Origin: Pirellulaceae bacterium
Lineage (GTDB): Bacteria; Planctomycetota; Planctomycetia; Pirellulales; Pirellulaceae
Reading direction: 5' to 3'
DNA: 39,986 nucleotides
Assembly (NCBI GenBank): GCA_026004795.1
Contig: BPJV01000015.1
Span: 1-39,986 of the forward strand
Both the position numbers and the translations under genes were made by a program. This document shows, in pieces, positions 31,847 to 39,986 of this stretch; position 1 is the first letter of the stretch; each line of letters opens with the position of its first letter. The notes beneath the pieces were generated by a model. The model ran no database searches, had not been told where the DNA came from, and saw only the letters and a list, made by a program, of their open reading frames with translations.

Positions 31847-34726
31847 TTAATCCAAATAGCGGAAATCGATGGAGGCCACCAAAGAATGCACCAGCCGCTG
31901 CACGCGCTGCTTGCTCATCGGCCGATCACCTCCGGTGAGAAACTCCACTGCCACACGTGATTCTTCCTCCAGGGGGGCACGGCCGAGCAAATGCCAATAG
32001 ATAGCATCTACCCAGTGGCCGGCCGCATTGTTCCCCGCGCCAAATTGCCTTCCAAGCTGCTCGTGGAAACGCGTCGCCGCCGCCTCGACTCGCTGGTGCA
32101 CCCAGGGATCATTGAGCAACACCAACGCTTGGGTGGCCACCGTACTGCGGGCACGCATGCCGACCGAAACACTCGGGTCGGCGAAATCGAATGCCTCGAG
32201 CAGGGGCGGCAAGGCGTTGCGAAACACCGGATGATAAACGGTGCGGCGCGTCCCTTCATGCACATAGTTGTAATCGGCACGCGTGCCCGGACGGATCAAG
32301 CTCCCATACATGGTCAAATCGAGTTCTCCGCTGACCGCCAGCATCGCATCGCGAACCGCTTCTACGGGCAACCGTTTGTAATTGGCGCGCCACAAAAAAC
32401 GATTGGCAGGATCCTGCTCCAGGGTTCTCGCCGTGTTCGCCTGCAGACTCCGCGCGTAGGTCTCGGATAACACGATCTGACGCACTAACCACTTGGTCGA
32501 CCACCCATGATCTACCAATTGGCTTGCCAGCCAGTCGAGCAATTCGGGGTGAGACGGAGGTTCTACGGTGGTCCCAAAATTATTGGGATCTCCGGCCAAT
32601 GAAGAACCGATTAGCCACAACCATAGGCGATTCGCATAGACACGAGCCGTTAACGGATTCTTTTCACTGGCAATCCATTGCGCCAGTTCCCATCGGCCGC
32701 TCGAGTGCGCAGGAATCTGCGGCTGGGCCGGTCCCAAGGCGGTCAAGAATCCTCTCGGTACCGTTTGCCCTAGATTATGCACATCCCCGCGAATATGGAT
32801 CGGAATGTCCTGCGGCGGACGCTTCTCTTCGATGGTTAAGCACTTCGGACGGGACGACAACTTGTTTTGGAGTTCCTTCAGCTCCTTTTGCAGCACCTTC
32901 TGCCGCTCTGTCAGCGAAGCGAGTTCCTGTTGCTGCGCGCTATCCGTTCTTCCCGATCCTTTAGCCTCGCCGTGGGCCGCTTCGTCACGGTCGACGGGTA
33001 AGAACTGCACAGCGTCGACGACCACATAACCATCGGTTCCCTCGTTGGACACCATCACGTAGGCCAAGCCGTCTTTTTCGAAGAAGAATTCTCCTAAAGA
33101 AACCCACAGGTCGCCGATAGCTCCTGGTCGACGTTGGTCAACGTAGACCGTCTGCTGCTCATTGGCGCTGAAAACACGCACCGGCACGCGCGAGGCACGA
33201 TTGCTCCCCGCCGTATAGGCCAATCGCACTTCATACTCCCCCGGCCGCAGACCGAGCGGTTCGAACGTCGCCGTCTTACGCCCTTTCTCCGCATTGCCAT
33301 CATGCAAATAGCCGTCTGCGATGAACGGTTTGGTAAACGTCGACGCGGTCCATTGCCCAACCAGTCGCGCTTGGGAACTGTCGACCACGACGCCAGCAAG
33401 CGTGGCGGGATCAATCGACGAGGTGGTCGGACGTCCCCAGGCAGCCAAACGTTTCTCCAGCCGCTTCAATTCCTGCTCCAACCGGTCGTGCCGTTCCTGC
33501 AGTTCGGCATACCGCTGTTCCTCCTCCGGAGGCAAGGGAAGCGGGCGTTCGATCCACCGCGAAACGTTGTCATGTTCCAAACCCACGGCCGACCTCAGAA
33601 TGCCGGCCAGAGCATAATAATCCTTCGTCGGAATCGGATCGAATTTGTGATCATGGCACCGCGCGCAACCGAGCGTTTGAGCGAGGAACGCCCGACCGAT
33701 CACCTCGAGCTGCTCATCGATATAGTCCATCTCCAATTGCGCCTTGTCCTGACGCTCCAAGTTCGTGTTGCCCATCGCCAGCAGCGCCGTAGCGATCAGT
33801 TGCCGCTGCCGCTGGGCGACCGACGTTGCCGTCATCAGATCGCCTGCTACTTGCTCGCAGATCATGACGTCGAAGGGACGATCTTCATTAAACGCCTCGA
33901 TGACGTAGTCTCGATATCGCCACGCCTCTGGTAGCACAAATCCGCGCAAAGTGATCGATTCCGCAAACCGAACCACATCCAACCACCGCCGCCCCACATG
34001 CTCGCCGAAGCGAGGGGAAGCCAACAAGCGATCTACCAATTCCTCGATGCGCCCATCGCTAATCATCGCCACACCACGACGAATCTCGCCCGGTGTTGGC
34101 GGTAAGCCAGTCAGGTCGAAGTACAGCCGACGAACCAGTACGTGGGGAGCGGCGGGACCGGCAGCCGGAATCTCCAGCTCACGCAACTTGGCGTAAACGA
34201 ATGCGTCGATCGGGTTTGCTGCTCCTCCGGGTACTTGGGGGCGCGTCAGCGGGCGGTAAGCCCAGTGTTCCGCCGCGCGTTCCACCGGCAATCCGCGAGA
34301 TGGACGATCTGCTGGCTCCTTGGCCATAGCTCTCGGATCGGTCGCTCCTTCCTCGATCCAGCGGGCGAAGTCCCGCAACACCGTTGCCGGAAGCTTTCCG
34401 TCAGGAGGCATCTGCAAATGGGGGTCACGATAACTGATAGCCCGCCATAGCAGGCTATCCTCCAGATTGCCCGGGCGAATCGCCGGCCCGGAATCCCCCC
34501 CGCGTTGCCAGCCAACTCGAGAATCCAAGGCCAATCCACCACTGGCCTCCGTCTCGGTACTATGACAATCCAAACAGTATTCGATGAGCGCCGGACGAAT
34601 CCTGGCTTCGAACAGCTCCACCCCTGATGGTGCTTGACCTACGGCGATTGACATCCATCCGCAGGTCGCGACCATTCCAATCAGGCGCAGCAATATAGTT
34701 CGCAGGTCAAACGTGGGCGACATCAT
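31847..34726 (-). CDS. PSCyt1-DUF1549-DUF1553 cytochrome-type protein with a golvesin-like insert
   Basis: The 959-aa exported protein has a signal peptide (residues 1 to about 31, ending VGQA). The PSCyt1 domain carries EYCLDCHSTETEASGGLALD (CLDCH, residues 51-55). DUF1549/PSCyt2 follows (IDAFVYAKLRELEIPAAGPA, LVRRLYFDLTGLPPTPGEI, HVGRRWLDVVRFAES) with a second haem-like CARCHDHKFDPIPTKDYYAL. A coiled coil (EEEQRYAELQERHDRLEQEL) leads to a beta-rich insert resembling a golvesin/xanthan-lyase C-terminal domain, with GLRPGEYEVRLAYT and GYVVVDAVQFLP. A second coiled coil and DUF1553/PSD1 close it (SGRWELAQWIASEKNPLTAR, FGTTVEPPSHPELLDWLASQ, LVRQIVLSETYARS). The function is unproven. It is the first gene of an apparent three-gene operon. 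Confidence 0.94.
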   Translation of the reverse strand: MMSPTFDLRTILLRLIGMVATCGWMSIAVGQAPSGVELFEARIRPALIEYCLDCHSTETEASGGLALDSRVGWQRGGDSGPAIRPGNLEDSLLWRAISYRDPHLQMPPDGKLPATVLRDFARWIEEGATDPRAMAKEPADRPSRGLPVERAAEHWAYRPLTRPQVPGGAANPIDAFVYAKLRELEIPAAGPAAPHVLVRRLYFDLTGLPPTPGEIRRGVAMISDGRIEELVDRLLASPRFGEHVGRRWLDVVRFAESITLRGFVLPEAWRYRDYVIEAFNEDRPFDVMICEQVAGDLMTATSVAQRQRQLIATALLAMGNTNLERQDKAQLEMDYIDEQLEVIGRAFLAQTLGCARCHDHKFDPIPTKDYYALAGILRSAVGLEHDNVSRWIERPLPLPPEEEQRYAELQERHDRLEQELKRLEKRLAAWGRPTTSSIDPATLAGVVVDSSQARLVGQWTASTFTKPFIADGYLHDGNAEKGRKTATFEPLGLRPGEYEVRLAYTAGSNRASRVPVRVFSANEQQTVYVDQRRPGAIGDLWVSLGEFFFEKDGLAYVMVSNEGTDGYVVVDAVQFLPVDRDEAAHGEAKGSGRTDSAQQQELASLTERQKVLQKELKELQNKLSSRPKCLTIEEKRPPQDIPIHIRGDVHNLGQTVPRGFLTALGPAQPQIPAHSSGRWELAQWIASEKNPLTARVYANRLWLWLIGSSLAGDPNNFGTTVEPPSHPELLDWLASQLVDHGWSTKWLVRQIVLSETYARSLQANTARTLEQDPANRFLWRANYKRLPVEAVRDAMLAVSGELDLTMYGSLIRPGTRADYNYVHEGTRRTVYHPVFRNALPPLLEAFDFADPSVSVGMRARSTVATQALVLLNDPWVHQRVEAAATRFHEQLGRQFGAGNNAAGHWVDAIYWHLLGRAPLEEESRVAVEFLTGGDRPMSKQRVQRLVHSLVASIDFRYLD

Positions 34727-35138
34727 CGGAAAGCACCCTTGGCGGGAACGGAGGGTAGGAGAGACGGCGGAGGAATCCGGTTAGCCACACCACGGACAGG
34801 TGGCTTGATCGCGAAGCTAAGGCTCCCCGATTCCCCATTGTAACCGATTTCGGTTGCTAGTTCCTACCGCTACCCGTCCCCCCAGTGATTACGTCCCGGA
34901 TGCCACTGAACAGGCGAGCATGAACGGCTGCTTTTCGACGCAGACCAACCGAACGTCGCAAGAGAGGTCATCGCCCACCGCTGAAAATGATTTCCCTCGC
35001 CCCCGACCGGTTCCCTTGGTTCCACTCCCTCGTCGCCAGAAAACGGCCGCCAATACGCTGGAAGGTGCCGATGACCGCAACAGGCGTCCTTTTCGCACTC
35101 CCCCAAAGCTTCGCTGGCGGCACGCGGTCCACGGCACG
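34727..35138. other. Non-coding stretch, no gene seen
   Basis: About 412 nt between the start of the DUF1549/1553 gene and the end of recR, both leftward. Open frames here have low-complexity products without family signal. It should contain the promoter of the three-gene operon to its left and the terminator of the dnaX-ybaB-recR group, but I find no convincing hairpin with a T-run. Confidence 0.45.
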
Positions 35139-35750
35139 TCACATGCGTTGCCGTCCGCTGAGAGCGTCGACCAGAATCTCACGATTGGTATGCTCGAGGA
35201 TGCTACCAGCCGTGATGCCCCGCGCCAGGCGAGTGATCTCTACGGAGCATTCGGCCAGTCGGTTGGACAGGTAAAGCGCTGTACCATCCCCTTCAACCGT
35301 TGGATTGGTGGCCATGATCACCTCCTGAAACGCGCCGTTCCGCACTCGATCGACCAGGGCTTCGATGGTCAATTGTTCCGGTCCGATTCCTTCCAAAGGT
35401 GCTATGCGTCCCAACAGGACATGGTACAAGCCACGGTAGACGCCGGCTTGCTCGATGGCCATCAAGTCGCGTGGTTGTTCAACGACGCAGATGCGGCTCC
35501 GGTCCCGCGTCGGATCGAGACAGATTTCACACCGCTCCTGTTCGGCAAGGTTGAAGCATTGTTGGCAGTACCCGACGCTTTCGCGCACTCTGCGGATGGC
35601 TTCTGCCAGCGCGAGCGCCTCGGACTCACTGACGCGCAACAGATGAAAGGCCAAACGCTCGGCCGACTTACGCCCAATACCGGGCAGGCGCGCCAGTTGC
35701 TCAATCAGCTCGCGTACTGCCGAGGAATTACCATCCATGCCAGTCGCCAT
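35139..35750 (-). CDS. recR: Recombination mediator protein RecR
   Basis: The 203-aa protein is full length. It has the N-terminal helix-hairpin-helix (LIEQLARLPGIGRKSAERLAFHLL), the C4 zinc finger (YCQQCFNLAEQERCEIC) and the Toprim domain (RSRICVVEQPRDLMAIEQAG, YRGLYHVLLGRIAPLEGIGP). The end block has EVIMATNPTVEGDGTALYL, RLARGITAGSILEHTNREIL and DALSGRQ. RecR works with RecO and RecF to load RecA at gaps and breaks. It lies 7 nt downstream of ybaB in the conserved dnaX-ybaB-recR order. Met1 or Met5 may be the start. Confidence 0.98.
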   Translation of the reverse strand: MATGMDGNSSAVRELIEQLARLPGIGRKSAERLAFHLLRVSESEALALAEAIRRVRESVGYCQQCFNLAEQERCEICLDPTRDRSRICVVEQPRDLMAIEQAGVYRGLYHVLLGRIAPLEGIGPEQLTIEALVDRVRNGAFQEVIMATNPTVEGDGTALYLSNRLAECSVEITRLARGITAGSILEHTNREILVDALSGRQRM

Positions 35751-35757
35751 GATTGTC

Positions 35758-36099
35758 CTACAGGCCTCCCAGTGCTTCGTCGAGTCCCGGAACGGAAATG
35801 CCGCCGGTGACCTCTTTGACTTTCTCTACATGCAACGATCGCACCTTGCTCAAAGCATCGTTCAACGCCACCGGGATAAGTTCTTCGAGCAACTCTTTGT
35901 CATGCTTCTGAAACAGCTCATCGGCGATACACAGACGCAACACCTCGCCGATGCCGTTGACTTCGACACGGATCAGGTCGGCACCGGCAGACCCCGTGAC
36001 GACTTCGGCGGCCAGTTGAGAGCGAATCTCTTGTACCCGCTTGGCGATCGACGTGGACTGCTTGAGTAGATTGGCCATGTCGGTCAGATTCTTAAACAT
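35758..36099 (-). CDS. ybaB: YbaB/EbfC-family nucleoid-associated protein
   Basis: The 113-aa protein starts at ATG 36099 (MFKNLTDMANLLKQS) with AAGGAAAT about 6 nt upstream; the frame is open to 36126, but that start lacks such a site. The family pattern is clear: FKNLTDMANLLKQSTSIAKRVQEIRSQLAAEVVTGSAGADLIRVEVNGIGEVLRL, then a helix with LLEELIPVALNDALSKV, here ending EVTGGISVPGLDEALGGL. YbaB dimers bind DNA, with a proposed role next to recR in repair or nucleoid structure. It is flanked by dnaX and recR in one probable operon. Confidence 0.95.
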   Translation of the reverse strand: MFKNLTDMANLLKQSTSIAKRVQEIRSQLAAEVVTGSAGADLIRVEVNGIGEVLRLCIADELFQKHDKELLEELIPVALNDALSKVRSLHVEKVKEVTGGISVPGLDEALGGL

Positions 36100-36221
36100 T
36101 CCTGATTTCCTTTCCCTGGTATTCAAAACAGTTGCCAGCTAAGTCGGTCATCGAACGTGATGAGCAGGACGGAGCCAGTTGGACGCCGCCGCCAGCCGCG
36201 ACGTCAAGGTTGCATCACCGC

Positions 36222-38123
36222 TCAAGAAGCGGCCGGTTCGGAGGACGATTCACTGCGTGCTGTCGGCTGGGGAAGATCGATCCGCAGTACTTCGCCATCA
36301 AGCTCTTCACACAATCGTTTGATATACGGATGTTCGTGCAGTTCCCGCATGCGCCGCGCTACCTGCGCTGAGTAGGATTCGCGAACTGGCTCTTGGACCG
36401 GCTGCCCTTCGCGCACGGAAAACGTCAGGCGTACCGTTCTGCCACATTCTGCCGCCAGCGCTTGCAAGAGGGCCTGCTTCCGCTCGGGCTGACTGCACAT
36501 TTGGCAAGCGTGGTCGGCGCCCGGCGGAAAAACGATCCGCCAATGATCCGTGTCGATCGGTTCAATCGCGTCGGCCGCCATGGCCAGGTCGGCGACCATC
36601 CCCTCGAGCCGAGCCGCTGCCCGGTGCCATAGGTCACGAGCGGCAGTGGAACCGGCGGAAAGTTGCGGATTCCTGCCCGAGGGTGAAACCGCGGCTGGTG
36701 GGGCGTTCGTCGCTTCGCGGACCATTTCTTTATCTGGCCGCACTGGCTCAACTGGATTGTCCTGGACCGGAGCCGCGTGATCAACACCAGCATCGGTTGC
36801 GACGGCGTCGCCCCGGTGACCGCTCTCGGCGTCCTCACCAGCCGCACTTTCGGCCAAGGTGGACGAGGCACTACGCTGCGGCGGCGTGAACGTCGGGCGT
36901 GGAACGCGCTGACTGGAATTCATCGAGGCGGATTCAACGTTTTTTTTTTGCCCAGCGGACGGAATTCCACGGGCCGTCAGTCGTTCCACCAATTCTGGCA
37001 GCGAGCTGAACTGCTCCAAGTTGCAGATCTCCACGACAGCAACCTCCAGGAGCGTTACCGCAGCGACGCTGGAACGCATGCGTACGATCGCTTCATCCAC
37101 GATCTGAATCGCCGCCAAGAGCGTTTGCAATCCCCAATGCTGTGCCGCGTGGCGCAGGCCCTCGACCGCTGCGGGACTGGCGTTGCGCAGCAGTTCCTCC
37201 CCTCCGCCAACGGCCAAGGCCATCGTATCGCGAAGGAACCCAAGCAGTTGTTCGGCTAACTGCCCAGCATCGGCTCCCTCCTGTTGCGACTGGCCGATGA
37301 TCTTCAATGCCGCCAAGGCATCCTGCTGCACCAACCGCTCGACCAATTCCAACACGCGGCTTTCATTGGCCGTCCCCAAGATGGTGTTTACCGTCTCGAC
37401 ATCGATCGTCCCCGAGGAGAAACTCATCACTTGCTCGAGCAACGATTGGCTATCGCGCATCGAACCATTGGCGCGCCGCGCCAGCAGTGCCAGCGCTGCC
37501 TCATCGGCTTCGAATCCCTCCTGCTGGCAAATCTCCTGCAACCGCTTCTGGATATCGGTTGCCTTGACCGAGGCAAAGTCGAACCGTTGGCATCGCGAAA
37601 GTACCGTGATCGGCACTTTGTCCGGATCCGTCGTGCAAAAGATGAACTTCACATGCGCCGGTGGCTCCTCCAAGGTCTTGAGCAAGGCATTGAACGCCGC
37701 CGTGGTGAGCATGTGCACCTCGTCGATAATGTAGATTCGATAAGGCGATCGACTGGGGCGAATGTTGACGTTGGAGCGCAGTTGCCGAATCTCCTCGATC
37801 CCGCGGTTGCTGGCGCCGTCGATCTCGATCACGTCGATATCCTCGCCCGCGTCGATGGCCGCGGCAATTTCCGCGGCCAATTCGGGAGACGTCCCCGGGG
37901 GGATGTTGAGTGCCTTGGCGAAGATTCGTGCCGTCGACGTCTTGCCGACTCCTCGTGCCCCAGTGAAAAGATAAGCGTGGCCCACGCGTCCCGTCTCTAT
38001 CGCCTTGCTCAATGCCTGAGCAATGTGGTCCTGCCCGATCAGTTGATCAAAACTTTTCGGGCGGTATCGCCGCGCGACGACGGTATAGTTGGCAGGTTCG
38101 CTTGAACGAACGGAAGAATCCAT
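36222..38123 (-). CDS. dnaX: DNA polymerase III subunit gamma/tau, without the usual zinc module
   Basis: The start is taken as ATG 38123 (MDSSVRSSEPANYTVVARRY), giving 633 aa; the frame extends to 38180, close to the SRP RNA. The AAA+ clamp-loader core is intact: Walker A FTGARGVGKTSTARI (about 53-67), Walker B YIIDEVHMLTTAAFNALLKT, sensor IFCTTDPDKVPITVLSRCQRF and LARRANGSMRDSQSLLEQV. The usual four-cysteine zinc module after the Walker A helix is absent; that place reads ALNIPPGTSPELAAEIAAAI with no cysteine. A Pro/Ala/Glu-rich linker follows domain III, and the C-terminal tau-like part has WHRAAARLEGMVADLAMAAD. The protein loads the sliding clamp and holds the polymerase cores together. 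It is the first protein gene after ffs, upstream of ybaB and recR. Confidence 0.96.
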   Translation of the reverse strand: MDSSVRSSEPANYTVVARRYRPKSFDQLIGQDHIAQALSKAIETGRVGHAYLFTGARGVGKTSTARIFAKALNIPPGTSPELAAEIAAAIDAGEDIDVIEIDGASNRGIEEIRQLRSNVNIRPSRSPYRIYIIDEVHMLTTAAFNALLKTLEEPPAHVKFIFCTTDPDKVPITVLSRCQRFDFASVKATDIQKRLQEICQQEGFEADEAALALLARRANGSMRDSQSLLEQVMSFSSGTIDVETVNTILGTANESRVLELVERLVQQDALAALKIIGQSQQEGADAGQLAEQLLGFLRDTMALAVGGGEELLRNASPAAVEGLRHAAQHWGLQTLLAAIQIVDEAIVRMRSSVAAVTLLEVAVVEICNLEQFSSLPELVERLTARGIPSAGQKKNVESASMNSSQRVPRPTFTPPQRSASSTLAESAAGEDAESGHRGDAVATDAGVDHAAPVQDNPVEPVRPDKEMVREATNAPPAAVSPSGRNPQLSAGSTAARDLWHRAAARLEGMVADLAMAADAIEPIDTDHWRIVFPPGADHACQMCSQPERKQALLQALAAECGRTVRLTFSVREGQPVQEPVRESYSAQVARRMRELHEHPYIKRLCEELDGEVLRIDLPQPTARSESSSEPAAS

Positions 38124-38195
38124 GGCAGATACCACCGAAGTTGCGGAGAGTACATCGCCCAATGTACCCCGATGGATCATGAGGACGATAAGAAA

Positions 38196-38305
38196 CGCCT
38201 GTGCAACAGCGGCCCTCGCACAAGGGTACCCCGCTTATGGCTGCTCCAATTAAGGCCTGACCAGGTTCACGGTTCCCCCTCGCGAGAGCCACTGCCACAC
38301 AGGCG
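38196..38305 (-). ncRNA. ffs: Signal recognition particle RNA, small bacterial type (4.5S)
   Basis: On the minus strand CGCCTGTG at 38305 pairs with CACAGGCG ending at 38196, followed inward by GGCAGTGGC/GCCGCTGTT and CTCGCG/GCGAG stems, about 110 nt in all. Domain IV is clear: GTGAACC-TGGTCAGG on one side and AGCAGCCATAAG on the other, the symmetric and asymmetric loops bound by Ffh. The apical part is CCTTAATTGG, so the usual GGAA (GNRA-type) tetraloop is replaced by a TTAA-centred loop. The location directly upstream of dnaX is common in bacteria. Ends are placed at the closing stem and are good to a few bases. Confidence 0.88.
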
Positions 38306-38398
38306 TCGCGAGTCATCTTATGTCTTAAGTTATAGATGTTTGTCTGCGATCAGCCAAGCATACTGCCGGGCAAGACGAACAACAATGCCGGCAGTACG

Positions 38399-39695
38399 TT
38401 ATCTCCGGCCACGACCGCGACCACGTCCCCCACGGTTTTCCTGCTTGCTGTGGTTGTCCAAGTTGGTCGCGATAATTGGCTGCAGGGCTTCCTCCCAAGA
38501 GGGAATGTTCTTGTGGCGAGGCGTCGCAGCGTGCGAGTCCTCTTCGGAGGAATGAAGCTCGTCGTCAGCGTCTCCCTCCGTCTCGCCCACGTGGCCGGTA
38601 CTCGACGCAGATCCTTCCTCCTCCTCCCGGCGACGGCCGCGGCGCCGACGACGGCGACGTTTGGTTGGAGCCTCGGGCTCTGAGGGGTCACCTTCCGACC
38701 AGGCCACTTCGACCTCTGCCGATTGCTCGATCTCCACTTCCATGGCCACCTCGTCATCGCCTCGCTCCTCCGCCGATGTTCCCTCAGCAACCTCCGGCGA
38801 CCAACGGGATCCCCGCCGGCGACGGCGACGGTCCGATCGGCGCAGTGGCATCGCGTCTTCGTCCTCCGCCGCGCTCTCCAGCAACGAATCGGCATCGTCC
38901 ACTTCATCGCTCGACTTGCTGGCGTTGGCCAACGCTTCGTCCCGACTCTCTCGCTCCACGATCTCACCGCGTCGCCGTCTCCTACCGCGCCGACCCCGAC
39001 GCCGGCCGGGACCTCCCGCGTCGTCCTCCAACTCATCGGTGATATCGCCTTCCCCCCAATTCGACTCCTCATCCCCCACATCGTCGATGATGCGTTGTGG
39101 GCTAGAGGCTTCATCCAAACTCCGTTTGGGAACCTCAGCAAACATCGACTCGAGGGCCGGATTGACCGGCTCCGATGCGCGCTCGAAGAGTTCCGCGACC
39201 GGTGCGGGAACCGTGGACTCGGGCACTGGCGTAGTGCCACCGCTCTCGGTCGCCGTGTCCGCTCCCGCCTGCTCGATCTCCACGGCCGCGACCGACGATG
39301 GCTGGTCAGCCGCAGCGGATGGTCCCCCCGACTCCTGCCCCGATGGAGCGTCCGAAGACACCCCCAGCATCGATGCCAGAAAATCCCACGTCGACCGTTT
39401 GTTCGAGCGTTTTGGTTTCACTTTCTTCCTTTTTCCTGAAGTGCCCGCCGCGGCGGAGGAGGAAACTGGCCGCCAGCGTTGACTTGGCTCCCGCCGATGT
39501 CCCCGGCTGATCACCGGATGCACTGGCTTCCACGGCCGTCGGCGGTGCCGAGGTGAATGGTTGCTGCGATGGGGCTTCCGCCCTGGTCGAGTTCTCTTCG
39601 CCGTCCGTCGACGACGAGGCTTGTTCGCTCGGCTCTACATCTTCAGGAACCGGCGCCCCAAGCATTTTGGCCAGTTGTTTCCAATGATCTGACAT
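38399..39695 (-). CDS. Long acidic low-complexity protein with Arg/Gly tail, with a one-base frameshift
   Basis: The first frame starts at ATG 39695 (MSDHWKQLAKMLGAPVPEDV) and is Ser/Glu/Pro-rich. At a run of five A (minus strand; 39430-39434) reading must shift by one base to continue as KRKKVKPKRSNKRSTWDFLASMLGV and onward to 38399. Removing one A joins the two into about 432 residues. The N-terminal 'HWKQLAKMLGAPVP' and internal 'TWDFLASMLGVSSDAP' look like two copies of one short motif. The remainder alternates acidic blocks (DEESNWGEGDITDELEDDAG) with basic ones (RRRGRRGRRRRRGE) and ends in RGGRGRGRGRR. Such RG-rich tails often bind RNA. Similar proteins in planctomycetes are sometimes annotated as RNase E-like, but no catalytic domain is present. 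Confidence 0.65.
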
Positions 39696-39773
39696 AGCGG
39701 CTAATCTTGTCCAATGAAACTCAAGGCAGGATTGAAATTCTGAAGATTTCGCTCGAAAAGTTCTCCGCGACAC

Positions 39774-39986
39774 CGCCGTCTACCACCCCACGCAGGAAAA
39801 GAGGAGGGAGGTGCGGCGCGGAGTCTCTGCAGACAACGCAGGTTGGCCGCAGCGGCCATCTTCCTTGTTCACTTACAGTTACGCGAACTTACTAACGACG
39901 TAAACTGCGCGACGACCTTGCTGGCATTATACCGGACAGCCGCCCTGTCGGAAGACGGAATCCGCTCGCTCACCTGACGATCCTCT
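39774..39986. other. Right end of window, no gene seen
   Basis: This stretch lies upstream of the acidic-protein gene and would hold its promoter. I see no convincing reading frame, RNA gene or repeat in it. Confidence 0.4.

Noticed and set aside
34889-35182. Leftward 97-codon open frame between recR and the DUF1549 gene
   Set aside because: Low-complexity, cysteine- and arginine-rich product with no family signal. It overlaps the end of recR in another frame and has no clear ribosome site.

Overview
The window looks like a chromosomal segment of a planctomycete, probably of the Pirellulales or a relative. The main evidence is two sets of proteins typical of that phylum: a DUF1592-type cytochrome protein with a DUF1552 partner, and a PSCyt1/DUF1549/DUF1553 protein with a DUF1501 partner. 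A sulfatase, a decayed planctomycete-type propeller gene and the run ffs, dnaX, ybaB, recR fit the same picture. This placement is inferred from protein families; no rRNA is present.

Left third (1 to about 11,550), accessory DNA. A transposase fragment at the left edge is cut by a decayed IS3-family element (243-1577). From about 1780 to 11,520 I read an integron gene-cassette array. Three attC sites are directly visible: paired L boxes with two extrahelical bases each, GTT-type R′ boxes, and an R″ box that is complementary to the start of its own cassette. The cassettes read rightward: hicBA (toxin-antitoxin), an unknown 197-aa protein, an exported 266-aa protein with a small two-helix membrane protein, a cassette now filled by an IS91-like element with a tyrosine recombinase, and an exported SRPBCC-domain protein. 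At the R″ box of four of these five cassettes sits a leftward-pointing group II intron of the type known to target attC sites. One is full length with a maturase (A), one is an exact 1,000-nt deletion derivative (C), one is a shorter deletion derivative (B) and one is an eroded relic (D). No integron integrase gene is in the window, so the array is either a CALIN (attC cluster lacking an integrase) or has its integrase beyond the left edge.

Middle (about 11,550 to 22,130). A propeller/sialidase-like pseudogene marks the edge of the accessory region. Then come a ROK-family sugar kinase with a one-base frameshift, lepA, a ketopantoate reductase on the other strand, a secreted sulfatase, a CPA2 cation/proton antiporter with a TrkA-N domain, and purH.

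Right part (22,300 to 39,700), mostly leftward genes: DUF1552 and DUF1592 proteins, rph, an SDR oxidoreductase (rightward) with a likely terminator, a Trm112-like protein, an apparent operon of DUF1549/1553, DUF1501 and an HD-domain phosphohydrolase, then recR, ybaB and dnaX downstream of an SRP RNA gene, and a long acidic low-complexity protein with a one-base frameshift. Two points stand out here: DnaX lacks the four zinc-binding cysteines, and the SRP RNA carries an unusual apical loop.
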